Counted from the first letter of the stretch, positions 1 to 8,824 are shown. The stretch is DNA of 64,000 nt from an uncultured Azospirillum sp. (GCF_946480385.1 NZ_CAMLJP010000015.1:5909-69908), one strand, 5' to 3'. Notes: a model not told the origin generated them from the sequence alone. A program made the numbers and translations.

Positions 1-111
1 GGGGTCGGGGCCGTAAAAAATCTGGCGAATGCCATGGAATATCGGGCGAGGGCGGCGCGTCAACAGCGGCACAGGCACCGTTAAAACCACGGCATCATCG
101 GGAGGGACCAC

Positions 112-597
112 ATGAGCAACCGGGTCGTCAATGTCCTTGCGGCGGCATCCGTCGCCGGTCTGATGTTCGCGCTGTTCGGCATGTCGGCACAGAGCGCCGG
201 CGCCGCCGATCCGGCGGAGCAGGTGAAGGACCGGCAGCAGACTATGAAGAAGATGGGCGGCGGCATGGGCGCGGTCGCCAAGTTCGTGAAGAACGAGGGC
301 GCCACCGCCGAGGACGCGGCCAAGGGGGCGGAAGCCGTGCTGGCGGTGTCCAAGATGGATCCGAAGAAGATCTTCCCCGAAGGCACCGCCGTCGGCGTCG
401 CCGACAGCGCCGCCAAGCCGGAGCTGTGGAAGGAATGGGACGAGGCGCAAAAATACTGGGGCGCTGTCGAGCCGGCGGCCGAGAAGCTGAACGCCGCCCT
501 GAAGAGCGGCGACCGCGCGCAGATCGCCCAGGCGCTGGGCGCCACCTCCAAGACCTGCGGGAGCTGCCACGAGGACTTCCGCGTCAAGAAGAACTGA
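112..597 (+). CDS. Cytochrome c' (class II c-type cytochrome), periplasmic
   Basis: The 161-residue product starts with a signal peptide (hydrophobic stretch about residues 8-25, likely cleavage after SAGA near 31). It ends with one haem site, CGSCH at residues 149-153, a few residues before the C-terminus. A single C-terminal haem on a roughly 130-residue helical mature protein is the class II cytochrome c' layout; this family binds NO and often guards against nitrosative stress, which is inferred here. The ATG follows GGGAGGGA by a few bases, a clear ribosome binding site. A dihaem cytochrome gene starts 3 bp after the stop, so the two probably form an operon. Upstream promoter elements are not obvious in the 111 bases available. 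Confidence 0.93.
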   Translation: MSNRVVNVLAAASVAGLMFALFGMSAQSAGAADPAEQVKDRQQTMKKMGGGMGAVAKFVKNEGATAEDAAKGAEAVLAVSKMDPKKIFPEGTAVGVADSAAKPELWKEWDEAQKYWGAVEPAAEKLNAALKSGDRAQIAQALGATSKTCGSCHEDFRVKKN

Positions 598-600
598 CCG

Positions 601-1509
601 GTGCGGCGCCTCCTGACCGCCGCGTCCGTGCTGCTGCCGCTCGCCTTAGCGGGCGGCAGTGCGCATGCCGCCGGCCCTCTTCAAACCAGCGGGGCGTCCG
701 CGGACGATGCCGGCAGCGATGCCGTCCAGCGGGGCGCCTACATCTTCAACGCCGCCGGCTGCCTCGGCTGCCACACCGACGAAAAGGGCGGTGGCCAGCC
801 GCTGGCCGGTGGGCGGGCGTTGGCGACGCCCTTCGGCACCTTCTACACCCCCAACATCACGCCGGATCCGGAGACCGGCATTGGCCGCTGGAGCGACGCC
901 GACTTCGTCCGCGCGCTGCGCGAAGGCCTGCGGCCGGACGGCGCCCATCTGTTCCCGGCCTTCCCCTATGCCAGCTACACGCGGATGACCGACCGCGATC
1001 TGCTGGACCTGAAGGCCTATCTGTTCAGCCGGCCGGCGGTGGCGGCCCCGAACAAGCCGCACGACCTGACGCCGCCCTTCTCCTGGCGCTTTCTGGTGCC
1101 GGTCTGGCAATGGATGTACCTGACCCCCGGCCCGCTGCCTGACGACCCGGCCAAGCCGCCGGCCTGGAACCGCGGGCGCTATCTGGTCGATGCGCTCGGC
1201 CACTGCGCCGAATGCCACAGCCCGCGTACCCTGCTGGGCGGGATCGACTCCGACCGCTATCTGGCCGGCAATCCGGACGGGCCGGACGGCGACAAGGTGC
1301 CGGGCATCACCGGGGCCAAGGGCAAGGGCGGGATCGGTGCCTGGTCGGACGGCGATCTGACGCTGCTTCTGGAGACCGGCCTGACCCCGGACGGCGATGT
1401 CGTCGGCGGCGCCATGGGCGAGGTTGTGCGCAACACCACCTCCAAGCTGACGGCCGATGACCGTGCCGCCATCGCCGCCTATCTGAAGACGGTTCCGGCC
1501 AAGGAGTGA
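601..1509 (+). CDS. Dihaem cytochrome c, periplasmic electron carrier
   Basis: The 302-residue product has a signal peptide (positive MRR, then a hydrophobic run, probable cleavage after SAHA) and two haem-binding motifs: CLGCH at residues 54-58 and CAECH at 202-206. It therefore has two cytochrome c domains in tandem, each followed by a distal Met candidate. The layout resembles the cytochrome subunit of membrane-linked sugar or alcohol dehydrogenases, but no dehydrogenase gene is adjacent. The start is GTG, 3 bp after the cytochrome c' stop, so translation is probably coupled. The likely role is electron transfer in the periplasm, perhaps as partner of the upstream cytochrome c'; the actual donor and acceptor cannot be read from the sequence. 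Confidence 0.92.
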   Translation: MRRLLTAASVLLPLALAGGSAHAAGPLQTSGASADDAGSDAVQRGAYIFNAAGCLGCHTDEKGGGQPLAGGRALATPFGTFYTPNITPDPETGIGRWSDADFVRALREGLRPDGAHLFPAFPYASYTRMTDRDLLDLKAYLFSRPAVAAPNKPHDLTPPFSWRFLVPVWQWMYLTPGPLPDDPAKPPAWNRGRYLVDALGHCAECHSPRTLLGGIDSDRYLAGNPDGPDGDKVPGITGAKGKGGIGAWSDGDLTLLLETGLTPDGDVVGGAMGEVVRNTTSKLTADDRAAIAAYLKTVPAKE

Positions 1510-1664
1510 CGTTTTCCGCCCACGGACGCTGGTTTGCCGTGGAATCATGATCCTATGGGGCAATCGAGCCCGTTTGGCGGATGGTTCCGCTCCAACGGCG
1601 CCATTCTTTTGCGACCTGTCCTTCTGCTATAGTCAGTCATCCTGCCATTGTGGTGGGCCGCCGG

Positions 1665-2783
1665 ATGGGTGCTCAGGTGAAACGAAACGCGTTGTTCGCA
1701 GCTTTGGGCGTGGCTCTGATGGGGGGAGCGGTGGCGGTCGCTCTGTGGCCGGCCGCCAAGCCGGCGGAGGAGATGGCGAAACCGGCCCCGGCTCCGGCCC
1801 CCACCGCAGTGGCGCAGACCGCCTCACCGGCACAGGCCGCCCCGGCCAACACCAACCCGACCAAGACAGCCCAGGCGCCGGAACCAGCCAAATCCGCGGC
1901 TCCCAGCTTCGACGTGGTGCGGGTGGCGCCCGACGGGGCGACGGTGATGGCCGGCCGCGCCGCGCCCGGCTCGGAGGTGACGGTCACCGACGGCGGCAGC
2001 CCGGTCGCGTCGGCCAAGGCCGACCAGCGCGGCGAGTGGGTGATGCTGCCCGACAAGCCGCTGCCGCCGGGAACCCGCGAACTCAACCTGACGGAGACCC
2101 GTCCGGGCGCCGAAACCCCGGTCCCCGCCGACAAGGTGGTCGTGGTGATGGTGCCCGACCCGGCACCGAAGCCGGCCGCCGAGTCGGCGGCGCAAAACGC
2201 CCCGGCTCCAACTCCAACCGCTCCGATGGCGGTGGCGGTGCCGCGCGACGGGCTGGCCGGCGCGCCGCCGACCATGGGCGGCAGTTCGCTGCTGCAGGCC
2301 CCGCCGGTGCCGGACAACGGCGCGCCGGCTCCGCCGGGCGGTGTGTCGGTGGAGACGATGGACTACGATCCCGCCGGCCGGGTGGCGCTGGGCGGACGCG
2401 CGGCGCCCAACAGCGCGGTCCAGCTCTATCTCGACAACATCCTCGTCGGCAGCGCCCACACCGACCCGAAGGGCAACTGGCGCCTGACCCCGGAAAAGCT
2501 GATCGACCCCGGCGTCTACACCCTGCGCGCCGATCAGGTCACCCAGGGCGGCAAGGTGGTGGCGCGGGCCGAGCTGCCGGTCCAGGTCTCCGCCATGCCG
2601 GCGGCCTCCACCGATGGCCGCAACGTCGTCGTCCAGCCCGGCAACAGCCTGTGGCGGCTGGCCCGCCGCACCTATGGCGACGGCATGCTCTACACCACCA
2701 TCTACACCGCCAACCGCGAGCAGATTCGCAACCCGGACCTGATCTATCCCGGCCAGATCTTCGCGCTGCCGCAGGTGAATTGA
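1665..2783 (+). CDS. LysM domain protein with Pro/Ala-rich linker, envelope-associated
   Basis: The 372-residue protein has an N-terminal hydrophobic anchor or signal (about residues 9-25) and a long Ala/Pro-rich linker. Two Ig-like segments follow, one around residues 80-150 and one around 240-310. The C-terminal LysM module contains PGNSLWRLARRTYGDG and ends in IYPGQIFALP. LysM binds peptidoglycan glycans, so the protein probably sits on the cell wall. Proteins of this architecture are common in Rhodospirillales, but their role is not established. The ATG at 1665 places the hydrophobic segment at the N-terminus; an in-frame GTG pair lies just upstream at about 1651, and neither has a strong ribosome binding site. 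A palindromic repeat cluster follows the gene. Confidence 0.85.
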   Translation: MGAQVKRNALFAALGVALMGGAVAVALWPAAKPAEEMAKPAPAPAPTAVAQTASPAQAAPANTNPTKTAQAPEPAKSAAPSFDVVRVAPDGATVMAGRAAPGSEVTVTDGGSPVASAKADQRGEWVMLPDKPLPPGTRELNLTETRPGAETPVPADKVVVVMVPDPAPKPAAESAAQNAPAPTPTAPMAVAVPRDGLAGAPPTMGGSSLLQAPPVPDNGAPAPPGGVSVETMDYDPAGRVALGGRAAPNSAVQLYLDNILVGSAHTDPKGNWRLTPEKLIDPGVYTLRADQVTQGGKVVARAELPVQVSAMPAASTDGRNVVVQPGNSLWRLARRTYGDGMLYTTIYTANREQIRNPDLIYPGQIFALPQVN

Positions 2784-2823
2784 GGATAGCCCCTTCAGCT
2801 GCCGTGAGTTTTTGCATCTATTC

Positions 2824-2992
2824 GGCCGTCATTCCCGCGAAGGCGGGAATCCAGCCGTTTCAACCGCTTCATTGCGGAGCTTCCTGGATCCCCGCCTTCG
2901 CGGGGATGACGCCGAGAGAGGTGCCGGCCCATTGGGGAGTGGGCAGAAGCCTGAAAGTTTGCGCCTATGCGCGAAGGCGGGAATGACGGCCG
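2824..2992. repeat. REP/BIME-like palindromic repeat cluster
   Basis: Three copies of an ATTCCCGCGAAGGCGGGAAT-type palindrome lie in 170 bp: one at 2827-2854, one reversed at 2884-2910, and a partial one at 2968-2987. The outer edges form a perfect 15-bp inverted repeat, GGCCGTCATTCCCGC at 2824-2838 and its complement at 2977-2991. The CGTCATTCCCGC...GAATCCAG type is a well-known dispersed intergenic repeat in many proteobacteria. It sits in the intergenic space after the LysM gene, before a convergent gene, and may serve as a transcription end. Confidence 0.8.
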
Positions 2993-3076
2993 AGGGACGC
3001 GCGGCATTGAAACCGGGTGCAAAGCGGTTCAAACCTCAAGCGTCTCTCAGCAGCACTCATAATATCCCACTGCCCC

Positions 3077-3490
3077 TCAGTCCGGCGGCATCCGGCCGAT
3101 GGCGGCCCAGCCGAGCGGGGCGAGGCGCAGCACCTCCGGCCCTTCGCCGGCCGGGTTCGGGTCCAGCGCCACCAGTTCGCGGTTCTCGAACCAAGCCCAG
3201 CGCGCCACGTCGGCGGTGGTTCCGGGCCAGCCGTCGGCCAGCCGCTTCAGAACCTCCAGATCGGCCGCCGCAATGGGGAAGCGCGGCTTGGGCATGATCG
3301 CCTTTTTGGCGGGCGCGGGGGCCTCCGCCTCTGTCGCCGGCAGCGGCGGGGCGTCGGACCCGGCGCGGGCGCGGATCCAGTCGGTCTGATAGCTGCGGAG
3401 CGCCTGTTCCAGCTCCGTGCGCGCCGACTCCACCGGGCAGCGCAGATAGGCGTCCAGCAGGGCGTGCAGCGTGTTCGTCGCGTCGGTCAT
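3077..3490 (-). CDS. Hypothetical protein, small soluble
   Basis: This 137-residue protein matches no family I can name. An N-terminal helical part (TLHALLDAYLRC and following) leads through an Ala/Pro-rich linker to a C-terminal segment, about residues 75-137. That segment contains LEVLKRLADGWPGTTADVARW, which could be a small helical DNA-binding or protein-contact module, and ends with LGWAAIGRMPPD. The start was chosen at MTDATNT, because the upstream in-frame extension is Gly-rich and runs into the neighbouring corA stop region. An overlapping frame on the same strand looks like a shadow. It lies 64 bp downstream of corA on the same strand and could be co-transcribed with it. Confidence 0.65.
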   Translation of the reverse strand: MTDATNTLHALLDAYLRCPVESARTELEQALRSYQTDWIRARAGSDAPPLPATEAEAPAPAKKAIMPKPRFPIAAADLEVLKRLADGWPGTTADVARWAWFENRELVALDPNPAGEGPEVLRLAPLGWAAIGRMPPD

Positions 3491-3554
3491 GTCCGTCACC
3501 AAAGTCCAAGCCAAAAAAGGTCGGCCCGAAAAACCCGACCCAAAATCTCGCCCG

Positions 3555-4568
3555 TCACAGCCACCCCATCCGCCGGAAGCGGACATACAGCGCGGCGCAG
3601 ACCGCGACGATCACCACCAGCACCGCCGGGTAGCCGTAGCGCCAGTGAAGCTCCGGCATATGCTCGAAGTTCATGCCGTACAGGCCGGCAACGGCCGTCG
3701 GCACGGCGAGGATGGCGGCCCAGGCGGCCAGCTTGCGCGTCACGTCGTTCTGCCGCGCCGACGCCAGGATCATACTGGTTTCGAAGGCGAAGGACAGCAC
3801 CTCGCGCAGCGAGCCGATCTGCTCGTTGACGCGGATCACATGGTCCTGCACGTCGCGGTAATAGGGGCGGATCGCCGGGTCGATCATCGGCAGGTCGAAG
3901 CGCTCCAGCCGCGAGCAGACCTCCAGCAGGGGCGAGGCATTGCGGCGCAGCTTCTCCAGGTCGCGGCGCAGCTGGTGGATGCACTCGATCTCCGCCATGC
4001 TGGGCGGGCGGGCGATCAGCAGGGCGTCCAGCTCGTCCGCCGTGGCGGCCATCTGGTCCACCACCGGGAAGTAACAATCCACCACATAATCCATGATGGT
4101 GTAGACGATGAAGTCCTCGCCATGCTTCAGCAGATGCGGCGCGCTTTCCGCCCGTGCCCGCACCGGCGAATAGCTGGTCGATGCGCCGTGCCGCACGGTG
4201 ACGACATAGCCGCGGCCGGCGAAGACATGGGTCTCCCCCAGCACCAGCTCGCCTTTTTCCAGGCGGGCGGTGCGCAGGACCATGAACAGGCTTTCGCCAT
4301 AGATGTCCACCTTCGGCCGCTGGTGGGCGTGCAGCGCGTCCTCCACCGCCAGTTCATGCAGGCCGAACTGCTGCTTCACCTCCATCAGCAGCGCCTCGTC
4401 CGGCTCCCACAGCCCGATCCAGACGAAGTGGCCTTCTTTCGCGGCCCAGGCGCCGGCCTCGGCAATCGGCACGTCGGCGATGCGCCGGCCCTCGCAATAG
4501 GCGGCGCTCGCCACCACCGCGTTGTGGGGGGCGGAATGGGCGGGAGAGGGGTCGGGCGGCAGCGTCAT
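3555..4568 (-). CDS. corA: CorA-family magnesium/divalent cation transporter
   Basis: The 337-residue protein fits the CorA family in length and layout: a large cytoplasmic alpha/beta and helical domain followed by two C-terminal membrane helices. The signature YGMNF, which forms the pore-entry loop, sits between the two helices near residue 292, followed by the acidic-aromatic loop EHMPEL. The second helix (AVLVVIVAVCAALYV) precedes a short basic tail (RFRRMGW). It is an inner-membrane pentamer that takes up Mg2+ or related ions. The start at MTLPPDPS gives a short Pro-rich N-terminus. It diverges from the membrane protein gene at 4720 across 151 bp, with no clear promoter visible. Confidence 0.92.
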   Translation of the reverse strand: MTLPPDPSPAHSAPHNAVVASAAYCEGRRIADVPIAEAGAWAAKEGHFVWIGLWEPDEALLMEVKQQFGLHELAVEDALHAHQRPKVDIYGESLFMVLRTARLEKGELVLGETHVFAGRGYVVTVRHGASTSYSPVRARAESAPHLLKHGEDFIVYTIMDYVVDCYFPVVDQMAATADELDALLIARPPSMAEIECIHQLRRDLEKLRRNASPLLEVCSRLERFDLPMIDPAIRPYYRDVQDHVIRVNEQIGSLREVLSFAFETSMILASARQNDVTRKLAAWAAILAVPTAVAGLYGMNFEHMPELHWRYGYPAVLVVIVAVCAALYVRFRRMGWL

Positions 4569-4719
4569 GGAAGAGAAAACCGGATGGAAGGCGGCAGGTC
4601 GGCGTCACTCTAAAGAGGTTCCCCGGCAGCGTCGACGGATCCGGCGGCACCGCTCGGGCTGACCGGCCGCCTCAGGCGTTGTTCCTGCCAAGGACCAGCT
4701 TCGGGAGAGGGGAAGGGCG

Positions 4720-5229
4720 ATGTTCCAGTCGGCGGCGCGCGGAATGTATCTGCTGGCGGCGGTGACGCTCAGCCTGTTCTCGCTGCTGTTCATCGGCCTG
4801 TCCGCCCTGACGGTGTTCGAAGGGATGGTGGCGCTGGACAGTGCCCTCCTGACCTCCGCGATGCTGGAGGGGGTGGGGATGATCGTGCTGGCCATCGCCG
4901 TGTTCGAGATCGCCAAATACCTCTACGAGGAGGAGATCGTCCGTGAACGCGAACTGCGCCGCGCCGACGAGGCCCGCCGCACCCTGACCAAGTTCCTGAC
5001 CACCATCATCATCGCCGCCAGCCTGGAAGGGCTGGTTCTGGTGTTCGAGGCGCGCACCAGCGAGATTTCCGGCATCGTCTATCCGGTGATGCTGCTGGGG
5101 GTGGTCACGCTGCTGGTGGTCGGGCTGGGCGCCTTCCAATGGCTGGCGCGCCGGGCCGAGAGCATCCATGTCGACCCCCGGGCCTCCGAAGCCGACGAGG
5201 CGGAGGAGGACAAGCGGCCGGATGCATAG
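4720..5229 (+). CDS. Hypothetical four-helix inner-membrane protein
   Basis: The 169-residue product has four predicted membrane spans, near residues 8-30, 45-64, 93-111 and 117-139. A charged cytoplasmic loop (YEEEIVRERELRRADEARR, about 67-85) separates the second and third, and the C-terminal tail is acidic. I do not recognise a named family. Helix plus charged-loop proteins of this kind are common single-gene membrane proteins in alphaproteobacteria. GGGAGAGGGGAAGG just upstream of ATG 4720 gives a strong ribosome binding site. The gene stands alone between corA (divergent) and the PRPP synthetase-like gene. Confidence 0.75.
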   Translation: MFQSAARGMYLLAAVTLSLFSLLFIGLSALTVFEGMVALDSALLTSAMLEGVGMIVLAIAVFEIAKYLYEEEIVRERELRRADEARRTLTKFLTTIIIAASLEGLVLVFEARTSEISGIVYPVMLLGVVTLLVVGLGAFQWLARRAESIHVDPRASEADEAEEDKRPDA

Positions 5230-5355
5230 GCCGACATGGCGGGATTCCGGCTCCGGCCTGTCCGCCTATGGCCATGCCGCCTTTTGCCACAATTGACCCG
5301 CCCATACTGCCTGCGCCAAGCTTGCCGCCGTCCAAGGTGGTGAGGGAGATCGGGC

Positions 5356-6267
5356 ATGGCCCGCGATACGGGCACTTACACGGCCGTCTACGGCTTTCCG
5401 GAATCGGCTGACGCCGCGCGCCGTCTCGCCCAGGTGCTCGACATCCCCTGCCACATCGCCGAGCTGCACCGCTTCCCCGACGGCGAAAGCCTCGTCCGCC
5501 TGCCGGAGCCGGTGGAGCGCGCCATCGTCTACCGCTCGCTCGACCGGCCGAACGACAAGCTGGTGGAGCTGACCCTCGCCGCCTCGGTCCTGCGGCGCCA
5601 GGGGGCGACCGACCTCTGTCTGGTGGCGCCCTACATGGCCTACATGCGTCAGGACGCAATCTTCAAGCCAGGCGAGCCGGTCAGCCAGACGGTGGTCGGC
5701 GAGTGGCTCGGCCGCTGCTTCGACCGCTTCGTCTGCGTCGAGCCGCATCTGCACCGCACCCACACGCTGGACGAGGTGTTCGTCGGCCGCCCCTCCATCG
5801 CGCTGAGCGGCGCCGCGCCCATCGCCGCGCATCTGCGGACCGCCGGCGTGGCCCCCGGCACCGTCATCATCGGTCCCGACGAGGAATCCGCCCCGCTGGT
5901 GGAGGCGGTGGCCGGGCCGCTCGGCCTCACCGGCATCGTCGGCCGCAAGGAGCGGCGCGGCGACCGCGACGTGACGGTGGCGCTTCCTCCCGACGCGCCG
6001 ATCCATGGCCGGCCGGTGGTGATCGTCGACGATGTCATCAGCTCCGGCGAGACGATCTTCTCCTGCGCCCGCGCGGCACGGGTGCTGGGGGCGGAGCGGG
6101 TGCAGGTCTACGGCGTCCACGCCCTGTTCAGCGACGTCGTCGCCGAACGCTTCACCGCGGAAGGTCTCGCTCGCCCGCTGTCCTGCGACGGCGTGCCGCA
6201 TCCGTCCAACGCCCTTTCCCTCAGCGGCCTGATCGCAGACGCCATCAAGTCATTCGTAGGCGAATGA
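5356..6267 (+). CDS. Ribose-phosphate pyrophosphokinase (PRPP synthetase)-like protein
   Basis: The 303-residue protein shows the paired phosphoribosyltransferase-fold layout of PRPP synthetases. The N-terminal half has PYMAYMRQDAIFKPGE, equivalent to the conserved PYxxYxRQDxxFxxGE ATP/ribose region. The C-terminal half has the PRPP-binding loop VDDVISSGET. The flexible-loop basic residues needed for catalysis may be the RKERR segment near residue 197. At 303 residues it is slightly shorter than the usual 310-320 residue Prs. It could be a second, divergent PRPP synthetase or a phosphoribosyltransferase relative with another substrate; neighbours give no clue. A GAGGGAG site precedes the ATG. 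Confidence 0.8.
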   Translation: MARDTGTYTAVYGFPESADAARRLAQVLDIPCHIAELHRFPDGESLVRLPEPVERAIVYRSLDRPNDKLVELTLAASVLRRQGATDLCLVAPYMAYMRQDAIFKPGEPVSQTVVGEWLGRCFDRFVCVEPHLHRTHTLDEVFVGRPSIALSGAAPIAAHLRTAGVAPGTVIIGPDEESAPLVEAVAGPLGLTGIVGRKERRGDRDVTVALPPDAPIHGRPVVIVDDVISSGETIFSCARAARVLGAERVQVYGVHALFSDVVAERFTAEGLARPLSCDGVPHPSNALSLSGLIADAIKSFVGE

Positions 6268-6270
6268 AAG

Positions 6271-6304
6271 TAAAGCGGGTGCGACCATTATGCCCGCCCT
6301 TTTG
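6271..6304 (+). terminator. Candidate intrinsic terminator after the PRPP synthetase-like gene
   Basis: AAAGCGGG pairs imperfectly with CCCGCCCTTTT across a 13-base loop (GCGGG at 6275-6279 with CCCGC at 6293-6297), and a T run follows. It begins a few bases after the stop codon. The stem is short, so the call is tentative. Confidence 0.45.
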
Positions 6305-6337
6305 CCGTCCTCCGGCGGATTCTATGCCGAGGGCGGG

Positions 6338-6365
6338 TTGCCTTTTATGACAATTTTTATATAAC
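6338..6365 (+). promoter_or_regulatory. Candidate sigma-70-type promoter for the chemoreceptor gene
   Basis: TTGCCT (6338-6343) and TATAAC (6360-6365) are separated by 16 bp inside a short AT-rich stretch that stands out from the GC-rich surroundings. The chemoreceptor ATG lies 63 bp further on. The match to the -35/-10 consensus is fair, not exact. Confidence 0.4.
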
Positions 6366-6377
6366 TGTCGCTGATCC

Positions 6378-6409
6378 GATGCGGCGTCATGCTGATTGTG
6401 CGCCGCATC
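6378..6409 (+). promoter_or_regulatory. Perfect 9-bp inverted repeat in the chemoreceptor leader
   Basis: GATGCGGCG (6378-6386) and CGCCGCATC (6401-6409) are exact complements around a 14-base loop. The repeat lies just downstream of the candidate promoter and 19 bases before the ATG. It may be an operator or an mRNA leader hairpin; the sequence does not decide between them. Confidence 0.5.
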
Positions 6410-6428
6410 ATCTGTATGGGTGGGCGAC

Positions 6429-8180
6429 ATGGCGGGCAATGGGCGGACGGACGGGCGGATGGGGGCCGATGCGGGCTTCTTCGGGCTCGAGGCGGAGGAG
6501 CGCGGGCTTCTGGCCAGCATGGGGCGGCTGATCGACCGCAGCCTGCCGGACCTGTCGGAGCGCTTCTATGCCCACCTGTCCCGCTGGCCGGAAACCCGCG
6601 CCCTGCTGCAGGCCCATGGCGATCTGTCCGGGCTGAAGCGCCGGCAGGCCGATCACTGGCGCCTGATGTTCCAGGATGCCGGCTCGCCCGAGCATGAGGC
6701 GCGCTGCCGCGCCGCCGGGGAGGCGCACAGCCGCATCGGGCTGGAGTCCTCCTGGTACATCGGCGCCTATGGCGTGGTGCTCAGCGACCTGCTGGCTCTG
6801 ATCCAGGGGGCGCTGCGCTGGCGCCCGGCCACGGCGCGGCGCGCGGTGGCGGCGGTGGCCCGCGCCGTTTCCTTCGACATGGACCGGACGTTGGCGGGGT
6901 ACGGCCTGCCGGCGGCGGGTGCGGGCGGGCAGGGCTGCAACCGTGCGCTGGGCGACTTCGCGTCGTCGCTGATGGACCGGACCATCGAGGTGGCGATGGC
7001 GATCAACGACGCGGCGGTCGCCAATGCCCAGATGGTCGGCCAGCTGCGCGCGGTCGATCACGAATCCCAAGGCATCGCCGCCGCGACCGAGGAGACGGTC
7101 ACCGGCATCCAGGAGATCTGGGCGCGCAGCCGCGACGTCGCCGCCCTGGCCGGGCAGGCGCAGGTGGTGACCGCCGACGGCGGCCGCACCGTGCAGGAGG
7201 CGGTCGTCCGCATGGAACAGATCGCCGGCGCGGTGGAAGGCGCGGCGATGCGGGTCGGCGAACTGTCGGTCGCCTCCGAACGCATCGCGGAGATCGTCTC
7301 CACCATCGAGGCGATCGCCAAGCAGACCAACCTTCTCGCTCTCAACGCCACCATCGAGGCGGCGCGCGCCGGAGAGGCCGGCAAGGGTTTCGCCGTCGTG
7401 GCGAGCGAGGTGAAGAACCTGTCCAACCAGACCGCCCGCGCGACCGAGGACATCCGCCTGCGCATCGATTCCCTGAAGGCGGAAATGGGCGCCATCGTCG
7501 CCTCGATGGAGGACGGCACCCGTGCCGTCGCCGCCGGGCAGGCGGCGATCCGCGCGGTCAGCGAACGCATGACCGACATCGGCGACCATATCGGCCGCAC
7601 CGAACAGCGCATGTCCGACATCGCCAGCATCCTGACCCAGCAGTCGGCCGCCGCCAACCAGGTGGCCTCCGGCACCTCCCGCATCGCCGAGAGCAGCGCG
7701 TCGAACAGCGCCGCCATCCTGCGCAGCGTCCAGGCGACGCGCGGCGTCGAGACGCTGCTGGGCAACCAGCTGAAGCAGCTGATGGAACAGGACATCCCCG
7801 GCAAGATCGTCAAGATCGCCAAGGTCGACCACGTCATCTGGAAGAAGCGGCTGGCCGACATGCTGGTCGGGCTGGAGACCCTGCGTCCGGACGAGCTGGC
7901 GAGCCACGAGGCCTGCCGGCTGGGCAAATGGTATTACGGCCCGTCGGCGATGGCCTACCGCGCCCATTCGGCCTTCGTCCGGCTGGAGGACCCGCACCGC
8001 CGGGTCCACGACCACGGCAAGGCCGCCGCCCGCGCCTTCACCAATGGCGACATGGACCGCGCGCTGGCCGAGGTGGCGGAGGTGGAGCGCGCCTCCCAGG
8101 AGGTGATCGCCCTGCTCGACGAGCTCGACAAGGCCGGGCTGGCGGGCGGTGCGACGCCGGCCGCGGCCGTGGGCTTCTGA
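6429..8180 (+). CDS. Soluble globin-coupled methyl-accepting chemotaxis protein with C-terminal CZB domain
   Basis: The 583-residue receptor has no membrane span, so it is cytoplasmic. Residues about 15-165 form a protoglobin haem domain; the probable proximal haem ligand is H100 in [18 protein letters not shown] signalling coiled coil follows (about 190-450) with the receptor hairpin tip around [20 protein letters not shown], which contacts CheA/CheW. The C-terminus (about 460-560) is a CZB zinc-binding domain with H468, C496 in CRLGKWYYG, and the later HxxVHDHGK histidines. The family senses O2 through haem (HemAT-like aerotaxis), and CZB domains respond to zinc or oxidants. ATG 6429 was chosen because it precedes the globin domain closely; an upstream in-frame ATG at 6396 would lie inside the leader inverted repeat. 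Confidence 0.92.
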   Translation: MAGNGRTDGRMGADAGFFGLEAEERGLLASMGRLIDRSLPDLSERFYAHLSRWPETRALLQAHGDLSGLKRRQADHWRLMFQDAGSPEHEARCRAAGEAHSRIGLESSWYIGAYGVVLSDLLALIQGALRWRPATARRAVAAVARAVSFDMDRTLAGYGLPAAGAGGQGCNRALGDFASSLMDRTIEVAMAINDAAVANAQMVGQLRAVDHESQGIAAATEETVTGIQEIWARSRDVAALAGQAQVVTADGGRTVQEAVVRMEQIAGAVEGAAMRVGELSVASERIAEIVSTIEAIAKQTNLLALNATIEAARAGEAGKGFAVVASEVKNLSNQTARATEDIRLRIDSLKAEMGAIVASMEDGTRAVAAGQAAIRAVSERMTDIGDHIGRTEQRMSDIASILTQQSAAANQVASGTSRIAESSASNSAAILRSVQATRGVETLLGNQLKQLMEQDIPGKIVKIAKVDHVIWKKRLADMLVGLETLRPDELASHEACRLGKWYYGPSAMAYRAHSAFVRLEDPHRRVHDHGKAAARAFTNGDMDRALAEVAEVERASQEVIALLDELDKAGLAGGATPAAAVGF

Positions 8181-8317
8181 CCGGGGCAGCCGGTAACACT
8201 AACGATCGGGGAAGGAACTGGTGTAGTCTGGCGGGGCAGCCGCCACGGGAGGCGGTCCGGTGTTGGCGAAGCGGTGATGGCGATGCGCGGGAGCGGTCCG
8301 TTGAGCGGAGGCGTGTG

Positions 8318-8824
8318 ATGTCGAAGGTGACGGACGTCGTGCTTCGGATGGCGCGCAAGCTGACCGAGGACATCGCCGCCCTGGGCCGCCTGCGCGCCGC
8401 CGGAAAGCCGAAGACCTTTCCGCGCTTCCGCGAGATCCGGGCGGCCTATCTGGACATCCAGGGGCTGATCTTCTCGATCCAGGAACGGCTGGAGCCCGCC
8501 GGGAAGGAGCTGCCGCCGAACTTCCCGCAATGGGTGACCCGGCAGAAGCTGAGCGCCATCGCCATCTTCACCGACATCAGCCATTCCTTCGTCAGCGACC
8601 CGCCGCTGGCGCTGACCGCCTCGCTGGGGGCGTTCGACGTGCTGGTGGCGGAGCAGAAGGCCTTCAACGAAACGCTGCACACCTTCGACACCATGCTGAT
8701 GGAAGCCGGCATCGACGACAGGATGGCCGACGAACTGGACGCCACCCGCACCAAGATCGAGCAGATCCTGGGCATGATCGAACAGCTGCTGCTGACCAGC
8801 CCGAAGATCCTAGAGGAGTTCTGA
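8318..8824 (+). CDS. Hypothetical helical protein, coupled to the downstream GGDEF-EAL gene
   Basis: This 168-residue protein is almost entirely helical by composition, with no membrane span and no motif I recognise. The C-terminal third (MADELDATRTKIEQILGMIEQLLL) looks like a coiled coil. Its stop TGA overlaps the ATG of the GGDEF-EAL gene by one base (TGATG), so the two are translationally coupled and may work together, for example as a regulator or partner of the c-di-GMP enzyme. The start MSKVTDVV was preferred over longer in-frame extensions that overlap the chemoreceptor gene. The 137 bp upstream hold no other gene. Confidence 0.75.
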   Translation: MSKVTDVVLRMARKLTEDIAALGRLRAAGKPKTFPRFREIRAAYLDIQGLIFSIQERLEPAGKELPPNFPQWVTRQKLSAIAIFTDISHSFVSDPPLALTASLGAFDVLVAEQKAFNETLHTFDTMLMEAGIDDRMADELDATRTKIEQILGMIEQLLLTSPKILEEF

